From contig CM047431.1 in NCBI GenBank assembly GCA_026168455.1, positions 61,276,910 through 61,340,909 of the forward strand: 64,000 bases of DNA, given 5' to 3'. The notes beneath the pieces are model-generated. The model was not told where the DNA came from and did no database searches. It saw only the letters and a program-made list of their open reading frames with translations. Origin of the DNA: Theocolax elegans (taxonomy: Eukaryota > Arthropoda > Insecta > Hymenoptera > Cerocephalidae). Made by a program: the position numbers and the translations under genes. The first letter of the stretch is position 1; each line of letters starts with the position of its first letter. Positions 10,640 to 19,789 of this stretch are shown here, piece after piece.

Positions 10640-10668
<29 letters not shown>
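10640..10668. repeat. (GA)n microsatellite
   Basis: GA-repeat tract bordering a CpG-rich patch. It continues imperfectly on both sides (10627-10680). Confidence 0.9.
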
Positions 10669-10670
<2 letters not shown>

Positions 10671-10679
10671 TGGGAGAGA

Positions 10680-10905
10680 GGTGTCGGTCGCGGCACGTCC
10701 GTTTTTGCACGATATATACGACTGGTCCGTAGGAGAGCTCGCGCACCACTCCACGGATGGCCGGTTCGACGGCGGATCAAACGTATATATCGACCGCGTG
10801 GCTTTGTGCCTCTCTCAGCTGTGAAAGCCCTTTTGCGCTTGCCGCCGCTGCCGATGCCGCCGCGGACTGTTTCCCCCCCGTATAAGCTCGACACCTTTTT
10901 TTTCC
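10680..10905. other. CpG-rich patch, candidate promoter/exon
   Basis: About 220 bp of GC-rich, CpG-rich sequence (including a GCCGCCGCTGCCGATGCCGC run) in an otherwise AT-rich region, next to a (GA)n tract. Overlapping frames on both strands are open here because of composition, and the translations are Arg-rich and unconvincing. This may be a promoter or 5' untranslated exon; no motif decides it. Confidence 0.35.
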
Positions 10906-10983
10906 TTTTTTCTTTTTTTTTTTAACGCAACTATGGGCTTTGTAATTATCCTCTAGAATCCCCCGCTGTATCGAACCCGGTGA

Positions 10984-10995
10984 GGGGGGGGGGGG
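10984..10995. repeat. G homopolymer (12 bp)
   Basis: A run of 12 G in AT-rich DNA. It is an unusual homopolymer for this region and prone to length error. Confidence 0.85.
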
Positions 10996-11640
10996 ATATG
11001 CACAAGCTATACGTCTCTACTCGTTTTCACAGCTTCTCTTCAATTTACCCTTTACCCTTTCTTTCTTAATTTAGTTTCACCTGTGTGTGTGTGCGTGCGT
11101 GCGTGCGTGTGCAACTCGGAATTCTCGTTAAAACACTTGGTGAATTTATAAACATTTCGGAGTTGCACAAAAGAAGAAATTTAAAGGCATACACTCGCGG
11201 GCTTACCGTTTCTATACTTATGAACTTCCTGAATATGCCCTTTGTTTGGTTAAAATTGATCAGCGTGTTTGCCTTTTGTCGCTCGTTTTTCGTCGCCCTC
11301 CTTTTCAAATGCATCTACTTCCATTTCGGACTAGAGGCTATTCACCGCGGCTTTTCACTATTTCCATTACAACATTCAATTGTTTTTTCTTCTTCTGTTT
11401 AAATGTTTTTTAAAAATTTTCATTTATTTTAATCGGTCAACCTCGAGCTTTCAAAATATTAAGTTACTGGTGCGCAAATATTGCCCTAATATACCTATAT
11501 TCTTATCGATGTTAAATAACACTTTCAATTGCATAATTAAAAAGGGTATTTGGTGCAATGTTAACGGGGTGCGAAAGACAATTTTAATCCTCCCAATATA
11601 CCAAGCAAGGGCATAGCGTTTCGATTAAAAAAGATTTTTT
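10996..11640. other. Unassigned DNA with a (TG)n/(TGCG)n tract
   Basis: A mixed TG and TGCG repeat lies at 11081-11110. The open frame at 11085-11402 begins within it and has no recognisable domains. Confidence 0.45.
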
Positions 11641-11654
11641 TTTCAATAATAATT

Positions 11655-11840
11655 AATAAGCAATTTTTGGTTGGTAATTATTAGTCAAAAAAGGCATAAA
11701 TTTTCAACGTAAATATCATAATTAAATTATAAACTAAAGGGATGGCATTCAGGATTTTTAAAAAATTTATTCTTTTGTTTATAAAAAAATATAAAAAGTG
11801 GCCGTTTTTTGAGTCCGACACTCCCTCAAGATTGTATTTT
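11655..11840 (+). repeat. Dispersed repeat B, copy 1
   Basis: Shares an ordered series of blocks with 27050-27272: CAATTTTTGGT, TGAATTTTCAACG-like, GGCATTCAGGATTTTTAAAA, a TTTGTTTATAAAAAAA stretch, and a TTTTTTGAGTCCGACA end. Copy 2 has additional sequence in the middle. No coding capacity is seen; probably an old, unclassified element. Confidence 0.7.
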
Positions 11841-11868
11841 CATCCATGGTATCAAAAATATTGTTATT

Positions 11869-11966
11869 ACAAGTGTGAAAGCTGGTACTTGACTCATGCG
11901 TGTGTTATCTACGTACCCCTGTTCTGATAAACTCGCACTCGTTGAAACCAACGCTTTCACACTTGT
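11869..11966. repeat. Short inverted repeat pair
   Basis: ACAAGTGTGAAAGC (11869-11882) and its exact reverse complement (11953-11966) enclose about 70 bp. ACAAGTGTGAAAG also occurs at about 37196 and 41082 in block P, so it may be part of a repeat terminus. Confidence 0.6.
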
Positions 11967-12154
11967 ATCGAAAACGACTATTATGGGCGCTTATTCTTAT
12001 ACACCTATTTAATATTGTTTGAATTTTGAACAATCATCTATATAATATGACGAATAACGAATATTGCTGATCGTAGATATCATGAATAACGAATATCCCG
12101 ATAACGAAAACAAAGAATTATTACATTTATAAAATATTATAATATTTGAGAAAA

Positions 12155-12415
12155 TATAAGAAACGCTTCTTTATTTACAAACAATCGATCTGTAATGATC
12201 TATGTCTGCAAAAACTTAGATCAAAATGCAATCGCATTTTCGAAAAATCCTTCACTTATAAAAATATTTATTACGTTATATCCGCTTCATATTTTTGGTA
12301 AGAAATTTCTCGAAAACGCGATTGAATTTTAATCTCAAATTTTACACAGTGATCATGAATGAAGGCGCGCTTTCTCATATACTTCTTCATTATACTTATC
12401 ATATTCTATTAATAC
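12155..12415. repeat. Palindromic dispersed repeat, family A copy 2 (degenerate)
   Basis: Left side AAGAAACGCTTCTTTATT and right side GAAGGCGCGCTTTCTC...CTTCTTC, with a central TTTCTCGAAAACGCGATT segment matching the member at 26112-26375. The copy is diverged. Confidence 0.4.
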
Positions 12416-12749
12416 AATTGATTTTTTAATTTAGCTCAGTTGATAAGGAAAAGAGGATTAAAGTTAATTTTGGCACCCCCTCAAGAGTTCATTGCTCTTT
12501 CTTCATTGATAATTCGAAAACATTATAAACGACTATAAATAACCAATCAAAATTTGCACTCATTTTTATGCAATATCGACGGAATTACAAATATCAGGAA
12601 ATTGAGGAGATACTTATATAAATATATATTGCATATAACCTCATAAGCGAAAAATGCAAAATTTCTAGTCATTGGTTTTGTTGCATTTCCAGCTCTTAGA
12701 TCAAACTTACTCGATCTAAAGCAAGTAGGCGATCCATTTCAAAATTTTG

Positions 12750-13150
12750 TAATTAACCTCTACATGACTTAGAGTTAATGCGAGGTCATGGTCAAGGTCA
12801 AGGTCAAGTGTAAAATTTTTCAACACTATCCTTTTTTTAGAAATTTCAATTGACCTCTAAATGACCTGAAAGATCATCATCATGGTCACGGTAAAAGTCA
12901 TATACAAAATAATTTTTCTGTTCTTTCGATTTCCGGGGTCAAAAAAGCAGTAAGTTCGATAATAGAAGGGGATCATTACATTTTTTAAAGACCGTGTATA
13001 AAAAAATTGCTAACATTAATTTTCCATATTCCCAATAATCTAGAAATTTATCAATCAAATTTTTTAAATGGCCTCATAAGCTAGAAATGCTATAAACTTA
13101 ATGTCTCATATGGCCCCGTAAGCGAAAAATTCAAAATTTTATTTTCTGTA
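12750..13150. repeat. Diverged tandem segments with AGGTCA half-sites
   Basis: Two related segments of about 95 bp (12751-12845 and 12848-12930), each starting near GACCTCTA and containing ATGGTCA. In the first, three overlapping copies of TCAAGG and GGTCA lie at 12783-12808. A second motif, CATAAGCGAAAAAT or GTAAGCGAAAAAT, recurs near 12640 and 13115. TCAAGGTCA is the half-site type bound by FTZ-F1 and ERR nuclear receptors, but occurrence in old repeats makes function uncertain. Confidence 0.4.
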
Positions 13151-13645
13151 TGACTAATAAATTTGTCGTGTATGTAGCATTTGTAATAAAAGTAAAAACA
13201 CGTTGTATGGAAATTTCCATGTATTACATGTCATCGTTTTATTAAAAATAACTCGGTCTAAAACGTTCGGTCATAAACCTATCGGGGGTTAAAAGAACGA
13301 TAATTTTGTTGGCTACAAGAAAAATTTTGGTTCATTAAAAATTTTGGTCGCACATTCCTTTTTTTGTATTTTAAAATTTATTATAGTTCTAAAGTATAAT
13401 AAAAGTAATAATTAACGTATCTACAAAATTTTAACAAAATCTTCATTAAATTCATCAGATTTTCTCTTTTGTAACAAACATCACAAAAAGATGATAGTTT
13501 TTGAATTAAAAATTGTTAAAAATGCTAAATATGCTTATTTTTCGAATAATTTCAATTTTTGACTGTGTATAACATTGCACCGACATGAGATAAACGATTC
13601 AAAAAAATTTCTTTTACTTTCTTCAAGTGATTTCCTGTAGGTTGC
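13151..13645. other. AT-rich DNA, nothing recognised
   Basis: No coding or repeat signal that I can support before the LINE copy 2 tail. Confidence 0.45.
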
Positions 13646-13650
13646 AACTA

Positions 13651-13681
13651 TTCTTTATTCTTTATTCTTTATTCTTTATTT
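13651..13681 (-). repeat. (AATAAAG)n LINE 3' tail
   Basis: Four 7-bp units in element sense at the 3' end of LINE copy 2. Short microsatellite tails are common in CR1/I/Jockey-type LINEs. Confidence 0.85.
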
Positions 13682-14049
13682 AACCCATTAATAATTACAG
13701 ATTTATTACATCTGCAAACCCTATAGAGATAAATAAATTACCTGTACGTAGGCTAGGGTTCCACTTATATACTAACTTAAACTAATTAGTTAATGATCAG
13801 CTGCATTTCTGCAGCCTATAAATAATTTATTCTCATATACCAATAATAAACAATGCATAACAGCAGTGTGCTATAAGTAACAGTGTTATAACAAAAAAAT
13901 ATATATACACATTAATGTATATATATATATATATTTTATATTTTACAACTCATTATATTCTTGCTTGCTCTACAAGATATATGAACCTAGGTACATAAAT
14001 ATGCACGATTGATATTTTTATCCTACATAATTCATATATTATCTTTTAT

Positions 14050-14286
14050 TCACGCTTTAATTTTTCTTTTTAAAGTCTTTTTATTTATTGGCAAATTTTT
14101 GAGATCATGAGTTAAATTATTAAATAATCTAATTGCTACTATATAACTGTTTTTATTACTTATTGTTTTGTTAATTTTTGGTATTATTATACTTTTGTTC
14201 CTAGTTTTACTATTTGATTTTGTGTCCATATCGTTAAGTGTTTTATAGTGATAACATATTGATTCCAATGCGAAAATTTGTTCCAA
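14050..14286 (-). pseudogene. LINE ORF2 C-terminal fragment
   Basis: 78 aa matching, position for position, the last part of the copy 1 ORF2. ESICYHYKTL corresponds to ESLSFHYSTL, then KNSYIVAIRLFNNLTHDLKN to KNSYIRAVSHYNTLPNELKN. It is only a terminal piece and non-functional by itself. The reading frame upstream is cut by small indels and by the Copia insertion. Confidence 0.85.
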
Positions 14287-14360
14287 ATTCAGAGGATAGT
14301 TATGCGTTATATATCTGTTTTTATTGATTATTTTTAATAATTTATTCTGTAAATTTTGTA

Positions 14361-14365
14361 GTAAT
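14361..14365 (+). repeat. Copia target-site duplication, left (GTAAT)
   Basis: GTAAT directly precedes the 5' LTR and is repeated exactly after the 3' LTR at 19008-19012. The 5-bp length is typical of Ty1/copia integrases. Confidence 0.95.
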
Positions 14366-14665
14366 TGTTGGATTCAACGATGACCAGCATATTTAACATA
14401 TGTATTTTATATATGTACATATGACCGAGAAGGTTTTTCCGACCTGCAATATTATTTTATTGCACCTCTAAGAAGGGACCGAAAGGAACGAACAGGCAGT
14501 TCTAGTTCGAGACAAGCCTCTGAAGAGTGCACATCATTTTCCCTTTTCCTATATTCTATGTACAAAATACGTGTTACTGTAATCTACTGAACTTGTGTAT
14601 TGTGTTTATTAATAAAGCTACATTATTATAAATATATACATCTAGATTTATTTAAATAACCAACA
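14366..14665 (+). repeat. Copia 5' LTR
   Basis: Begins TGTTGG and ends CCAACA (short inverted termini TG...CA). It includes a TATA-like TTTTATATATG near 14400 and a polyadenylation signal AATAAA at 14611-14616, so the R/U5 border lies shortly after that. Confidence 0.97.
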
Positions 14666-14679
14666 GGTTATGGGCCCAG
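14666..14679 (+). promoter_or_regulatory. Primer binding site (internal tRNA-iMet type)
   Basis: GGTTATGGGCCCAG directly follows the LTR. It is complementary to the anticodon stem-loop region of insect initiator tRNA-Met (CTGGGCCCATAACC), not to its 3' acceptor end. Drosophila copia uses the same arrangement, in which a cleaved tRNA half primes minus-strand synthesis. Confidence 0.85.
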
Positions 14680-14781
14680 TAGAGTTTGTACATTGAATAA
14701 AGAACAGTTATTTAAAAAAGACAAAAACGTTTAAAGTGCAGTGTTACAATATAGTTCAAAGTTAAGTGAATTTTTTGCAAA

Positions 14782-15360
14782 ATGTCAGAAAGCGGTGTTT
14801 TTCGTTACTCTATGCAAAAGTTAAATGGTGAAAACTATTCGGTATGGAGTTACAAAATGGAACTCATGCTAATTGACGAAAACTTATGGGATGTGATAAC
14901 AGCAGCCAGGCCAGCTATTACGGAAACAACAAATTTAGCTACGTGGACCAAAAGGAATGATAAAGCACGTGCTAGAATCGGTCTTATGGTAGAAGACGAC
15001 CAATTGCTACACATCAGAAACGCTGGGACCGCGAAAGAAGCCTGGGATGCACTAAAGGAATACCACCAAAAATCGACATTAACAAGTAAAGTATTATTGT
15101 TAAAAAGAATTTGTCGAACAACTTTAAGTGAGGGTGGAAATATGGAGACTCACATAGCTGATTTTTCAAATAATATCAGTAAACTATCAGCTCTCGGACA
15201 AGATTTGCCTGATAATTTAATTGCAGCTCTTCTATTAGGCAGTTTACCAGAATCTTACGATACTCTCGTAACGGCATTAGAGAGTAGACCTGAAGTTGAT
15301 ATAACATCTCAATTCGTCAAAGGAAAATTAATTGATGATTATAAAGACGAAAAGGAATAA
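14782..15360 (+). CDS. Copia gag (capsid part)
   Basis: 192 aa; forms the virus-like particle shell. The N-terminal LNGENYSVWSYKMELML (about 13-29) is the DUF4219-type start of copia Gag. Residues about 60-190, with AWDALKEYHQ and LLLGSLPESYDTLVTALE, are the UBN2/copia-type Gag core. The start ATG is the first after the PBS. The frame ends early at 15358-15360: the zinc knuckle that normally follows in the same protein is one frame back (-1), beginning just upstream of 15399. Confidence 0.9.
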   Translation: MSESGVFRYSMQKLNGENYSVWSYKMELMLIDENLWDVITAARPAITETTNLATWTKRNDKARARIGLMVEDDQLLHIRNAGTAKEAWDALKEYHQKSTLTSKVLLLKRICRTTLSEGGNMETHIADFSNNISKLSALGQDLPDNLIAALLLGSLPESYDTLVTALESRPEVDITSQFVKGKLIDDYKDEKE

Positions 15361-15776
15361 AAGACGTAAGAGATAATTTTCAAAGTAATGATACTGCAAT
15401 GAAGGCTACGGAAAATAACAATAAGAAAAGTGTACAAGTAAAGAAAAGTTGCTTCTTTTGCAAACGCCAAGGCCATTTTAAACAAGATTGTATTAAATAT
15501 AAAGCTTGGAAAGGGAAACAAGAAAAAGCAAATAAAGTGGCAGAAAACTTACCAAATACAGATGAATGTTTATTTATGGCCAAAGAACATACGTGTTTTA
15601 GTATAGACACAGAGGATATACATAATAATAAATGGTTTATTGATTCAGGGGCAACGAGTCATATGACAAATTCAAGAAATTTTTTCACTCATTTCGATTC
15701 AAGCGTTAAGGGCTACGTGCAGTTAGCTGAAAATAATAAAATCAGTGAAATTCAAGGAAGGGCTCGGGTGTTATAA
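15361..15776 (+). CDS. Copia Gag zinc knuckle and protease segment
   Basis: A continuation of gag-pol in the -1 frame; the first ATG is at 15399. Numbered from that Met, CFFCKRQGHFKQDC at 18-31 is a CX2CX4HX4C nucleocapsid knuckle, and WFIDSGATSHMT at 80-91 holds the aspartic protease active site (Asp82-Ser-Gly). It ends with a stop at 15774-15776 after a G-rich stretch (15755-15768) where one base appears to be missing. Confidence 0.88.
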
Positions 15777-16369
15777 AGTGCCTCGTCGATGGAAAAGAAA
15801 AAGGTTTAAACGTTCAAGACGTGTTGTACGTTCCATCTTTCGGATCTAATTTAATATCTGTGAAGAAACTCACCAAGGAAGGATTCAGTTTAAAATTTTC
15901 CAACGATACTTGTAAAATCATAAAAAGTGAACAAATTCATGCTGTGGCAAGACTCGGAACCGACGTGAAAGGTTTATATGAACTGGAAACAATAACTGAA
16001 AAGGCTTGTATAGTAATAAAGGAAGCACACGGTAAAAACTGCCAGCACACATGGCATAGACGTTTCGGACACAGAGACCCAAACGCTATAAAGAAATTAG
16101 CCGAAGAAAGTTTAGCTACAGGAATTAATATAATAGATTGCGGGCGACGTGAAGTGTGCGAATGCTGCATAAAAGGAAAAATGGCTCGACAACCTTTTCC
16201 AAAGGAGTCCCAAAATAAAAGTAAAGCAATTCTCGATCTTGTTCATACAGATATCTGTGGTCCCATGCAAACTGAGACACCAGGTAACAAAAGGTACCTG
16301 ATGACCGTAATCGACGATTACTCCAGGTATACAAAGATCTATTTATTAAAACAAAAGATGAGGCAATAA
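15777..16369 (+). CDS. Copia integrase, N-terminal segment
   Basis: The frame is again one back; the first ATG is at 15821. GAG-preintegrase region: YVPSFGSNLISV near 3-14. The HHCC zinc-binding domain has H79-X4-H84 and C113-X2-C116. The first catalytic Asp is in VHTD (about 144), with DDYSRY near 165. The frame stops at 16367 because of a break in the A run at 16348-16351. The protein would insert the cDNA into the host chromosome. Confidence 0.88.
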
Positions 16370-16632
16370 AATATATAAAGGAGTTTGTGAATTGGACAAG
16401 AACTCAATTTAATAAAATTCCAAAATGTATTCGCTCAGATCGAGGAAGGGAATACGTGAATAAAAATTTACAAGACTATTTAAAAGCTTTGGGCATAAAT
16501 TTACAGTATACTGCCGCGTATTCACCTCAGCAAAATGGAGTTGCCGAAAGAAGAAATAGAACCCTTCTCGAGATGTCAAGATGTATGCTGTTAGATGCAA
16601 ATATGGACAAAAATACTGGGGCGAGGCAGTAA
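16370..16632 (+). CDS. Copia integrase, catalytic core segment
   Basis: Numbered from the first ATG at 16387: SDRGREYVN carries the second catalytic Asp at 18 and AERRNRTLLE the catalytic Glu at 54, with YSPQQNG between. Together with the previous segment this is a full D,D-35-E set. The frame is lost at a G pair at 16605-16606. Confidence 0.88.
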
Positions 16633-17228
16633 ATACAGCGAATTTCTTATTAAATAGATTACCTACTAGAGCAGTTAATAAGACTCCACATGAACTTTGG
16701 TATGGAAAGAAGCCAAATGTTACGAATTTGCACATATTTGGCTGTGATGCATATGTGCAAATTCCAAAAGAACAACGAAAGAAGCTCGATGATAAGGCAG
16801 AAAAATTTACTTTTATTGGCTATTCCGAAGAGTCGAAAGCATTTCGATTAATTGACAAATCAACAGGCAGATTAAAAATAAGTAGAGATGTAATTTTTCT
16901 CGAATATAATGACGCTCGTAGTGTAAATGCAGAACAAGATTTTACACTAAAAAATGATAAAGAAAATAGTGTTGAAAAAGACGTTAATAACAGTGAATGT
17001 TCTGATGATAACATCGGTGCTTGTGGAATTTTAAATAATAAAGAATTAGATAATGAACCAAGAAGATCAGCCAGACAGAATCGAGGAGTTCCACCAGACA
17101 GATATATGGCTATTTCAAAAGTAGCTGCACAATTAAAAGAAGATCCCACAAACAGAAAAGAAGCATTATCGGGCCCATATAAAGAAGAGTGGAAAAGGCA
17201 ATGGACGAAGAAATTCAGTCACTCTTAG
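16607..17228 (+). CDS. Copia integrase C-terminus and linker
   Basis: The in-frame reading resumes near 16607, although an ATG in this frame lies at 16581. It contains NFLLNRLPTRAV and TPHELWYGKKPNV, the family's conserved integrase C-terminal region, then HIFGCDAYV and an acidic variable linker. RRSARQNRGVPPDRY precedes the RT domain. The break is in the A run at 17193-17196. Confidence 0.85.
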
Positions 17229-17410
17229 AGAATAATACCTGGGACATTGTACCGGCAGAAAAACATACAAATATTATTACCTGTAAATGGGTTTTTAAAA
17301 CAAAGAAAGATGCACAAGGAAAAATAGGCAGATTTAAAGCAAGATTAGTAGCCAGAGGATTTTCCCAAAATATGGTGTCGACTACGATGAAGTTTTTGCG
17401 CCTGTCGTAA
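17189..17410 (+). CDS. Copia reverse transcriptase, N-terminal segment
   Basis: Contains AMDEEIQSLLENNTWDIV, CKWVFKTKKD and RFKARLVARGFSQ, the hallmark start of copia RT (RVT_2). The frame breaks in the A run at 17367-17370. The following codons, including the first catalytic Asp region (HFDAKTAFLNGDL), read in the next frame across 17411-17523. Confidence 0.88.
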   Translation: MEKAMDEEIQSLLENNTWDIVPAEKHTNIITCKWVFKTKKDAQGKIGRFKARLVARGFSQNMVSTTMKFLRLS

Positions 17411-18342
17411 AGCAAACAACTTTTAAAGTTTTTCTTACGATCGCAGGACAAGAAAATCTAATTGTAAAACATTTCGACGCCAAGACAGCATTTCTCAATG
17501 GAGATTTAAAAGAGACTATATATATGAAACAACCTGAAGGATATGAAAAAATAATCGAAGGTTCAAATATGGTTTGTAAATTAAAAAAGGGACTCTACGG
17601 CTTAAAGCAGGCAGCAAAAATATGGAATGAAAAAATAGATAATATTTTAAAACTACATAATTTTAAACAAAGTGAAACAGATCCCTGCCTTTATGTTTCA
17701 AGATTTGAAAAACAGATCATCTATATTATTATTCATGTTGATGATTTATTAATTGCATCAAAAGAAATGAAATATATAGATAATACAGCAGATTTATTAC
17801 AAAGGAATTTCCATCTCTTAGATTTGGGTATATTAAAGAAATACTTAGGAATTCAGGCTATACGAAATAAAGAAGGTTTCTATTGTATAACTCAGTCTGA
17901 GTATATACAAACTATTTTAAAAAGATTTAATTTGCAAGATGCAAAAACTTCCCATATACCATTGGATATTGGATACTTAAAAAATAGGCAAGCATCACCT
18001 ATAATGGAGAACAGCGAAAAATATCAACAGTTAATCGGAGCGCTTCTATATCTTGCAGTGAATACTAGACCTGATATTGCCGCAAGTATAACTATATTAA
18101 GCCAACATAATAAAGAACCGTCCTTAGTCGATTGGACTGAAACGAAGAGAGTTTGTCGCTACCTGAAAGGGACTATAGAGTACCGACTTATACTCGGTCA
18201 GCATAAAGAGAAAAAAGGACTAATAGGTTACGCAGATGCAGATTGGGCCGAAAACCGTCACGACCGAAAATCGAACAGTGGATATATATTTCAATTCAAT
18301 AATTCAACAATCAGCTGGGATGCCGTAAACAACCGTGCGTAG
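17411..18342 (+). CDS. Copia reverse transcriptase and RNase H, main segment
   Basis: Numbered from the ATG at 17524: KGLYGLKQAAKIWN at 22-35; catalytic HVDD at 71-74 (a variant of YVDD); YLGI near 108; LIGALLYLAVNTRPDIA near 170-187; RNase H start GYADADWAENR at 235-245. The frame is open upstream of the ATG to about 17411. It ends at a G run (18317-18319), after which the RNase H continues one frame back. Confidence 0.9.
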
Positions 18343-18680
18343 CACTATCATCGACAGAAGCTGAATATATCGCCTTAGCAGAAGCATGTCAAGAAGGAAT
18401 TTGGATACAACGTTTAATAAACGACTTTCTAGATATAAAACAAGACTCTATTATGATCTACGAAGATAATCAAAGCTGTTTAAAATTAATAGAAAATAAA
18501 AAGATCGGACATCGTACAAAACACATAGATACAAAATTTCATTTTATTAAGGACTTAAAGGAGCAGAATATTATTGATTTTGTATATTGTCCCACTGAAG
18601 AAATGCTTGCAGATATGCTTACCAAGCCACTGAATAAAATAAAACTAAAATATTTTGCTCAAAAATGCGGATTAAAATAA
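18343..18680 (+). CDS. Copia RNase H, C-terminal segment
   Basis: The frame is open from about 18340; the first ATG is at 18453. ALSSTEAEYIALAEA carries the RNase H Glu and precedes YEDNQSCLKL (catalytic Asp). HRTKHIDTKFHFI and the terminal ADMLTKPL are standard for copia. The stop is 18 bp before the polypurine tract. Confidence 0.9.
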
Positions 18681-18697
18681 ATACGCATATCATCGTT

Positions 18698-18706
18698 GAG
18701 GAAGGG
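18698..18706 (+). promoter_or_regulatory. Polypurine tract
   Basis: GAGGAAGGG directly precedes the 3' LTR; it is the expected primer for plus-strand DNA synthesis. Confidence 0.9.
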
Positions 18707-19007
18707 TGTTGGATTCAACGATGACCAGCATATTTAACATATGTATTTTATATATGTACATATGACCGAGAAGGTTTTTCCGACCTGCAATATTATTTTA
18801 TTGCACCTCTAAGAAGGGACCGAAAGGAACGAACAGGCAGTTCTAGTTCGAGACAAGCCTCTGAAGAGTGCACATCATTTTCCCTTTTCCTATTATTCTA
18901 TGTACAAAATACGTGTTACTGTAATCTACTGAACTTGTGTATTGTGTTTATTAATAAAGCTACATTATTATAAATATATACATCTAGATTTATTTAAATA
19001 ACCAACA
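18707..19007 (+). repeat. Copia 3' LTR
   Basis: 301 bp, identical to the 5' LTR except for one extra T near 18895. The polyadenylation signal is at 18953-18958. Confidence 0.97.
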
Positions 19008-19012
19008 GTAAT
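19008..19012 (+). repeat. Copia target-site duplication, right (GTAAT)
   Basis: Exact match to 14361-14365. Confidence 0.95.
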
Positions 19013-19214
19013 ATTAAACTATTTTTATACGCTCCTCCCCATGCAATTATTCCATAATTAATTATGCTGTTAAAAAATGCATTATATATTAGCATTAATG
19101 TTTTTGTCTGCATAATTTTTGATAACTTATAAAAAATAAAAATTAAGTATTTAGTTTTATTAATTATATAATTTATATGTTGGTCCCATTTAATATTATA
19201 GTCAAAAAGTATTC

Positions 19215-19481
19215 CTAGGTATCTACAACTTTCGATTCTTTTAATATTGTTTTCTTTAATTTTATGTCTAATTTAGATGGAACACTATCACAGTAGTTTC
19301 CAAAAGTTATATATACCGTTTTATCAACATTCAATGATAGTTTATTTAATTCAAGCCAAATGGCGACTTCTTTTAAATGATTATTCATCCTTTCTTGTGC
19401 TTCAATCCACGAAGTTCCCTTTGCTATTATAGCCATATCATCAGCAAATGATAACATATTATCATTTGATCTATTAGTCAT
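19215..19481 (-). pseudogene. LINE ORF2 reverse transcriptase fragment
   Basis: 88 aa with NMLSFADDMAIIAKG (the FADD box corresponds to YADD in copy 1), WLELNKLSLNVDKTVYITFGN matching copy 1 WLALNKLSLNIDKTVYLTFVN, and a frameshift at the C-terminus before the expected YLGI. A relic, not a working enzyme. Confidence 0.88.
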
Positions 19482-19789
19482 AATGTCATTTATATAGAGT
19501 AAAAATAAAAGTGGGCCTAATATGGTTCCTTGTGGGTCTCCTGTTTTTATTTCTTTGTAATCACTGTATATATTATTTATTCTAACTCTATGTTTTCTCG
19601 TAAAAAGGTAATTTTTAATTAACTTATATGCATTACCTCTAATCCATAACAGTATAATTTTTCTAGTAAAATTTTATGATTAACAGTATCAAAGGCTTTC
19701 GCCAAAATCTAAATATGATATGATAATTGGCCTATAATTAATAGCCCTGAGTCTATCAATTGCTTTAAAAATATTTAATACAATATTAA

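Larger units (their letters stand above)
13651..14365 (-). mobile_element. LINE copy 2, 3' part (interrupted by Copia)
   Basis: Minus-strand LINE remnant of the same family as copy 1. Its 3' end is a (AATAAAG)n tail (TTCTTTA repeats on the plus strand, 13651-13681). The 3' UTR contains CCTATAGAG and ACCTGTACG as in copy 1. The ORF2 C-terminus is at 14050-14286 and continues toward 14365, where the Copia element begins. The upstream remainder resumes at 19008. Confidence 0.85.
14366..19007 (+). mobile_element. Ty1/copia LTR retrotransposon, full length
   Basis: 4,642 bp: 5' LTR (300 bp), PBS, gag-pol (14782-18680), polypurine tract, 3' LTR (301 bp), with GTAAT duplications, inserted into LINE copy 2. 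Domain order is gag, zinc knuckle, protease, integrase, reverse transcriptase, RNase H; integrase before RT defines Ty1/copia. The two LTRs differ by one base (a T gained near 18895 relative to about 14550), so insertion is very recent. The coding region nevertheless has seven frame breaks, all of the same kind (see findings). Confidence 0.97.
19008..19780 (-). mobile_element. LINE copy 2, upstream part (RT region, internally deleted)
   Basis: Continues LINE copy 2 across the Copia insertion. The minus strand encodes GDPQGTILGPLLF (near 19530), FADD (19433-19444) and the post-catalytic LNKLSLNVDKT region, all parallel to copy 1. Upstream, an AKAFDTVN stretch (about 19690) is preceded almost at once by a NYRPI-like stretch (about 19735). 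In copy 1 these are about 65 residues apart, so an internal deletion has joined them. Similarity fades near 19780. Confidence 0.8.

Noticed and set aside
10526..10925. Arg- and Ser-rich open frames on both strands
   Set aside because: Produced by the (GA)n tract and CpG-rich composition; both strands are open at once.
15345..15362. Programmed -1 frameshift between Copia gag and pol
   Set aside because: The break lies before the zinc knuckle, which is part of Gag, and six similar breaks follow; a one-base loss is simpler.
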